A DNA stretch of 64,000 bases, taken from Pachyseris speciosa. Taxonomy: Eukaryota > Cnidaria > Anthozoa > Scleractinia > Pachyseridae. The position numbers and the translations under genes were made by a program. This document shows, one piece after another, positions 38,277-45,700 of the stretch (position 1 is the stretch's first letter; every line of letters begins with the position of its first letter). The stretch covers positions 1,125,001 to 1,189,000 of the forward strand of contig JAEMWC010000105.1 in the NCBI GenBank assembly GCA_016490735.1, in the 5' to 3' direction. Under the pieces are notes generated by a model. That model saw nothing but the letters and a program-made list of their open reading frames with translations. It was not told the origin of the DNA and did no database searches.

Positions 38277-39725
38277 TAAAGCAAATAGTGCTGGTAGAAG
38301 CCATTTTGACGTTATTTGTTTTTCTCGTCAGACTTGTGTTATCAATTGTAACCAGTCACCCTCAGTTTATTCCGCACACTGTTGATCTGTTAAATGCAGT
38401 CTCCACAATCACCCCAGCCAGGTAAGACACTGTGAGAACTTGTAAATTTGTGTTAGTACTGTTAATGCAAGCTGTAGACGATGATTTCCACTATCACTCC
38501 AATGTACCTCAGATTCGCTTATGTATATTTCTGATCTCTTTTAACTCGTAGTTTTAAAACAGCTGGAGACTGACTCGAAAACATTCCAGTTACTTCAGTC
38601 TACAGGCTCTAAATCGTTACATACAAGTGTTTTGTTTTTTTCTTTGTTTAATTTTATATATCTATGTAATGACAGAGAAGAGTGCAAAATAAAGTTGTTG
38701 TTGTCCGCTGGAGCTACCGATACGTAAGGCCGTTTCAGTGGAAAATTGCAGTTTTGTTTTCTTTTCTTTCCCATTTAAAGCAAACAAAACTGAAGATCAG
38801 ATTTTACAGTGGAAAACGTTCTTCGCTGGTTAATAGTACTCGTAAAAATTTGTGACATTTCAAAATCGCAGCGGACACACTCGCCTTCGGCAACAACTGT
38901 TTTGGTTTTCTAGCTTTTCCCAACAGTTTTCAGAGTATTGCACAGTGTTGTACTATTGCCTACACTATAAACAAAATAGTAAACCCATCGAGCATTATTT
39001 TCTTATTGCAGTTCGTTTCCGATCGATATACTGCGATCCCTCAGTGAACATGTTGTGTCGCAGTCAATAGACTCTATCCTCCCAAACTTGACACATCACC
39101 TCAAGCTACTGTCTCTTGCCATGAGAGCCACTGATACACCACCCACTGTAAGTGTTTTACCTTGTTATCGTGTTAGTTAGGGTTGGAAATCCTGGGTAAT
39201 CAAGCAAAGCTTGCACAGTATAAATACTTTAACCCGTAAGCCCACATAAATCCGTAATATTCGGAAAGTATGTCTAAGCTAAGCTAAACTAAGGAAGGCC
39301 TACTGAGTTAGAGGTGAGACAGCCTAATAAAAAAAATGTTACTAACCCATCTATCCAGTCACGCACCGTCAATCTTAACGCGAACCAAAGTGCCAGTAAA
39401 TTCGATGAGTAAACTGTGGTGCTGCCGATAATGGACCCTTTGCAGCTGGGCAGTCACGTGGTACAAAAACGCCATGCTGGGAAGCAAGCAACACACTGGG
39501 ACAAGATAAACAAAGAGCTTGCATCATTTGAAATGGTGATTTTGTTTGTTTATCTTGTCCCAGTGCGTTGCTAGCGTTTCAACTTAATCCCCGAATTTAC
39601 TGGTCATTTTAATTCACAAAGTAAATAAAATCAAAATATCAAATGAAGAATGATCCTCGCAGTTGTGAACGCAATTTATGCAATTGCGAAAAGAAGCCTG
39701 AAAAAAATTCAGGACTTCAACGGGA

Positions 39726-39757
<32 letters not shown>

Positions 39758-42700
39758 TGCTGTTGCCAACTGAGCTATGAAGCCACTGGCGTTGGGAGCA
39801 GGTCAATTGTGGGTTCATATGTTCCCGTTAAAGAAATGAGTGTTAATGATGTAGGAAATATGTCATATGATTTATTTCATATGTCATTCAAAATCAATGT
39901 AATTAAACTTGTATCTGTGATCACTGAGTTTTTGTCCTTCCCTTGTCTTAAATCTACTGAACTCAGGCCCTCGTAATTAAACTAAGAAGTCGCGCTGCAA
40001 ACATAATCAGCCAGAAATAAATGTCTTGTTTTGTCTTGTCTTGTCCAATTTTTCAACCCTGTTAACACAATAGTTGGGTTCTTGGGCAACACCCCTCGAG
40101 TATTTCAACTTAATGTGCTCTCTAAATTCCTCGTCACGATAAAGCTCAGATCATGAAGCATTTCCTTGTTTTTGTATTTGCAGCCTACCATTCGCTTCCT
40201 GGCGCAAATCCTTGAGAAATCGGAAATTGCTCGCAGAGGTAACTGGAGTATTGGCAACTGTGTGCTAGCCGTATGTTACAGCATACTACTACACCATCAC
40301 ACAAGTGCTACAATAACAGGTGTGTATGGTATTGCGCGTGTTATGGGACGACTGTGAAGTCCGTATCCAGAAATATTGGTCCGTTTATACTTGTATACAT
40401 TACAAAATGATGGACCGAACTGGAACTAGCTGGTTCAGAGTCTATAAAATTGGTTACAACAAGTCTAATCCCCAGATTTTAGTATATATCATTACTCAGA
40501 AGGTCCCCGTAGTTAATGCCGGGATACATAAGTGACTATTTAACAATTAGATCATGAGCGCAGCACGAACCAGATATCATGCATAGAAATTGAGAGCGAA
40601 TATCTGCCGTGATGGGATATACCCTTTGCAGATCATACGATTAGAATTAGAATCTAATTGTTTTAGTATAAATCTGCTAGTCGTTCAAAATTAAACAAGT
40701 AAGTTTTCAAAATCCTTCTCGCAGACACATCGAGAACGCGAAGAAGCGGCCGCCATTTTGTTGACAATCGCTACTCACTATCTATCACAGAATAGATAGC
40801 GAGTAGCGTAGCCAATCAGAGAACGGCATTCGTGATAGAACGTCAGCAGATTTATACTAATATGGGATACACACGTGCAGATCATTCTGTAATGTTTGAT
40901 GTGTACTGTTGTGTCCTATTCGATCCGCTAGTTAAATGTTTGCAAGGAGTCTACAGTTTACTCGTAACGAGTTGAATTTCAACATGCTTAGCATAAAATT
41001 GCTAAGTTAAGTTGGACTGCTCAGGAAATCACTGAGACTGCTCGCTTTATACCTTTGATTTTTTTTCATTCTTACACGACCGATTTGTTTCTGTTTTTAT
41101 ATTTACAGAACTTGGCAATCTGTTACTTTATATCTGTGCAAGTTATCGTGATATTGGTATCCTTGTCATCTGTTAAATAATTTTACTTTTGTGATTTAGA
41201 ATTCGTAATTCTTTCCATTCTTAGCAGTCTATTATTGTCTCGGATCCTTGTTATGTCGAATATTTGGCAAGTTGACGTAAGCCTTGACAATGTGGTTGTT
41301 GTACAAATAAATGTGTAATTTTCAGGCTTTCTTCTCGCTACTGCTAGAGTAGTGTTCACGACTTCGATGATCTCTCTCATCTTCAGTGTTGTTGTCTGTT
41401 GTTGGTGTTTTCCTTGATGCTAATTAAAGACATTCGAGATCGTGCAAGGTTTTATTACTGTTTGTTGACCAACGTCTCTGACAAAAAGGTAAGAAAAACC
41501 GTAATTTGTATTTGACCGAATGTGGTTTGCTATATGATTCTCTACTTGTGGAAAAAAAAAAAAGTGGCTGCACCAATAATGAACTATAAAACCAACGTTA
41601 GATTATTTATAGTGCTTTAGCTGCAACGCACCTTTGCAAAACATGTAGCCAGTGCTGAGCGCAAGAAAACTAACAAGTGATGCCAATCACCGAAGGCATG
41701 AACACTGGTTACAATCCCTTTTAAGTGGCGGTTGCAAGAAAAGGCAAAAAATAGAAAAAAGGAGAGAAACTATTAGTTAGGTGGAGGAATTTCAGAACTT
41801 AACAAAGGATGGTGTCAAAAGGGAAGAAAACATGTACGGTTTAACCTCCGCTTGAAGATATCTTCTGTAAGTGCAAACTGCCATAAGCGGAATGATTGAT
41901 GCATTCTTCCTCTATGGTGCTGTACGTCTTTAACCTCTCGTTAGGACACCTTCCGTAAGCAGTCACCTATCCCGGTGCTGTCTGCTCAGTTACAGTAGAG
42001 TTAGATATCGCTAATGCTGGAAGCGGAAGATCGTGCAGCCGGTGCGAAGCGCGAGGAATTTGCAGGGAGTGCCAAACGCGGGAGAAGGTGAAACCGGTGC
42101 CAAGCTTAGGGGAACGCGCCACTCGAATACAGTTTCAGCGCTCGGCAAACGGAAAAATGGAAATGAATTGTGATTATTTCTCTATTCTTCGAGCAGTGTT
42201 CGAAGATACTAGCCTCAGAAACAAGTAAACAGGGACTTCCTCAAGCTATTGCAGGTACGTATAGTGCAGGAGAGTTTGCATTGAATTTACTACACGATAT
42301 TGCAAATAATTTTAGTGTGATCCTTTTTCATCCGCAGATGACATCACAACCAGTACGTTTCCAGTCCCTCCTCCTGTCAAACACATCGGCGCACCTTTCC
42401 TTAAACTCACAAGGTATATATAATAAGTATTTTGTGGTGCATTAAAAGTGTCTCCAGTCACCAATTGAAGTGCTTTATTTCTTGGTGACCCAAAAATAAA
42501 AGCGGGGGTGGCTAGGGGGTGGTTTTGGTATCGTGTCGTGTTGTGTCTTTAGACAGAAAAAGTTGCCAAATTGTTAGGGAAACGTGGACAAACTGTTTCG
42601 AGGAAATCGTGTAATGATTAAAATAGCATCTTAGGGGGAGGAGTGGCACAGAAAGCGGAAGACTAATACTACCAGTAGCTTCCTACTGACTGTGGGCATC

Positions 42701-45700
42701 TTGTGACGGACAGCATCCTGCCCCGAGGGATTTGTAATGCTCCTTGTTGCTACCTGGTTCTCCGAGGTGGACTCGTATCCCTTGAAACAAGCCCTCATTA
42801 TCCCCCTGGACTTCGTGCTTGGTACTTTGTGATAGACTAGCATCCTATCTGGGGGCAGTAGTGATACTCCGGGTCCAGTTGCTCGATGCATGGTTAGTGT
42901 TAACCTACCGGTAGGTTAATTACCATGACCATGTTAGCGCTTACCATGCTTCGAACAACTCAGCCCTAAAATCACTTCATGCTGGGTATTCTGTGATGGA
43001 CCAGCATCCCAATCACGGGGAGTATCACACTACCTGTCACTTCAAACTGGTCAGCTTGCAATGGGGGGCAGCTGTGCGTCTTATTATATGGGTATCTGGC
43101 GACAGACTATCTTATCCGACAAGAGTTCTTTGTCTTCTTGATGAAATTGAAAGACCTGGTTGTCACCAAAATCAATGGTACACAAACGAAAATTCATTTA
43201 GTTCGCATCTTGCTTGTTAACAGGATAGCTCAGCCTAGGTGTGAAGGTTCTTTAGCTGATGTGAAGGCCTCAACCGTGCTTAGCGAGCAAGAGGAAGTTT
43301 ACAATACGAGAGGTGCTTACTGCGTCAATTCTTGACTTTCTGATTGAACATTTGATATTTTCTAGCCTTTCTAACTTAGTGCTGGATTATTAACTCATTA
43401 CTTACTTCTTTACTGCAGGTCTTTTAGATCAGTACCTTAAAAAGGTTGAAACAGCATACAGCCGCGAAATACCCATTACATACTTCGTACACTTTGTGAG
43501 TATTTGTTGGTGATGCTAGAGCGGTTTTCAATTGAGTGTCGTAACTAAAACCAAAGCAATTACTCCAGCCAATCACAACAGACCGAAACAGTGCAATGAG
43601 CCAATCAGAATACGAAGCAACTACATGTAGCCGGCGCAAAGCGCGGGAAAATACGCGCGTGCAAGTCACGATTGGTTTTGGTTTTGCTTCTCATTGGTTG
43701 AGAAAGTGGCACGAGTTTTCCTGGCCAATCACAGAGCGAAGCAATGCAAAACCAAAGCAAAACGAGAATTACTTTCGACACTCAATTGAAAACCGCTCTA
43801 TCATGCGTCTGTGATTCTCTCTTAGTTTGTCCAACGGAGAGGTATCTGAGATTGAGCCTCCTGTAAATTTGGAAACCACGGCTTCGGTTGAATGTCTTAA
43901 AATTTGGCCGACTGGCCAGTGGATCAACCATCCAGTTATCTTATAAGCAGACAGAATGACTGATTGACTGGCTGACTTAGTGGGTGGTTAGTTTTTTGAC
44001 TGACTGACTGGCGCATGAACTAACTGACTGAAGAATTGAACTTATGGACTAACTGCTTGACTGACTGACTGGCTGGCTGGCCGACTGACTGACTGACTGA
44101 CTGACTGACTGACTACAGGACTGATTGACTGCCAGACTGACTAGTTGAGTATGACTAATGGCTGCCTGAGTGAAAGTCTGATGGGTGGGTGGATTGGTTG
44201 AAAGACTGACTGACTGACTGATGGACACACCGGCAGACTAACAAATAAATTGGTGGAGAGATTGATTGATTGGTTTATTGATCTCAACAGAATGATTCTT
44301 CATCTCTGTCCACACCACGAATAATCTATGCTCTGGTTCTAAAGTTTCACACTGAAAGAAGATACAGGAAACTCGACGGTTTGCGTTTCTTCAGTTGCTT
44401 TCTCTGTTTGTTTCGTATTTCTGAACTGCAGCAATTACCATAAATGTAATTGTGCCATTTTTGTGACTGATTTTGTTTTCTCTGTTCTCTAGATATCCAC
44501 ATTTCGTACCTGTCGGCTTCGAAGTCCACCACACCATCTGAAGGTACATTTGCAGTTCTGTTTTTGTTTCTTCAGACAGACCGACAAACACTTAGACAGC
44601 CCGGCAGATAGACAGACAGACCATTGAAATAACCAGCCAGAGATAACAGTCTTTCGTTGTAGTAGAAAATGAAGCGAGGTTGAAAAGGCACTAGCGCAAA
44701 TCTGAACTAATTTTTTTGTTGTACATATTTCCACATAGCAATGCTTGACTGCGGTTATGTTAACTTTGTCTTAGAAGTACGCACTGGTATCGAAAGCCCA
44801 TTTGTTCAAAGCGCTGTTAAGCTAATCCCGGGTTAGAGTGAACTTTGAGTCCAGTTTAGTTTAGTTTTCTTTTCTTTTATTTTACCTGCCACTTAGAACC
44901 TAACTTGTTCAGGGAGCTAACAAGAAAACGTAATGGTTTATTTAGCTTCCTAGCTTGCCCATTGTTTTTATTAAGTTTAGTAAATTTTCTAGATTGTAAT
45001 AAAAAAATATACATTGATAAAAGCATAATAAAGATTATTATTATTATTATTATTATTGTTATTATTATTATTATTATTATTGTTATTATTACAGTCCAAT
45101 AAAAACATTTCTAATAGATTTTTACTCTTACGTTTTGACTGGAATTTAACTTTACTTTAAGCGTAATATTTGTTTTTCGAAACCTTCTCAACGAGCGGGT
45201 TAAAAACTTCGGTTGGACTCCTAATCCTGGGTTTGCGTTAATCGGCTTTCGAACAGCCGGGCCCAGGACTGTAGAGTCAACGCCAGGAGAGAAAGGGTAA
45301 CAGATCGTTTCATTTGTTCTTTGTCTTTTATTCCAAGGCTGTTGCCAGATCACAGTCAATTTCTGCCCTCTTGACCCAGTGCCCGCGAATTTTCAAGTTA
45401 GGTAAGATTTAAGAGACATTTGTTATTTAGCAATTATCGAACTCTTTGCTTAAACTTTGCTTAATCTGAACAGCAGTTCATTTCAAGATGTTTTTGAAGT
45501 ATAGAAGCGTTTCTAAAGAGAGGTGTATGGAGTCGCAGACGCTTTAGGGGTTCCCAGATACGATTACTGAAGATCATAGATAACTGCTTTAATCTTAAAA
45601 GCACTCGGCTTTGTGAAAAAAAGCTTTTGAAAATCATCCATTCGATTGCCACCAATGTCGCCAATAATGTTGTGGTGGGTTTTCCTGGTTTTCAGGGCAG

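Noticed and set aside
37865..38277. CRISPR-like regular repeats
   Set aside because: These are (ATT)n microsatellite tails of retroposons in a eukaryotic genome; no spacer structure.
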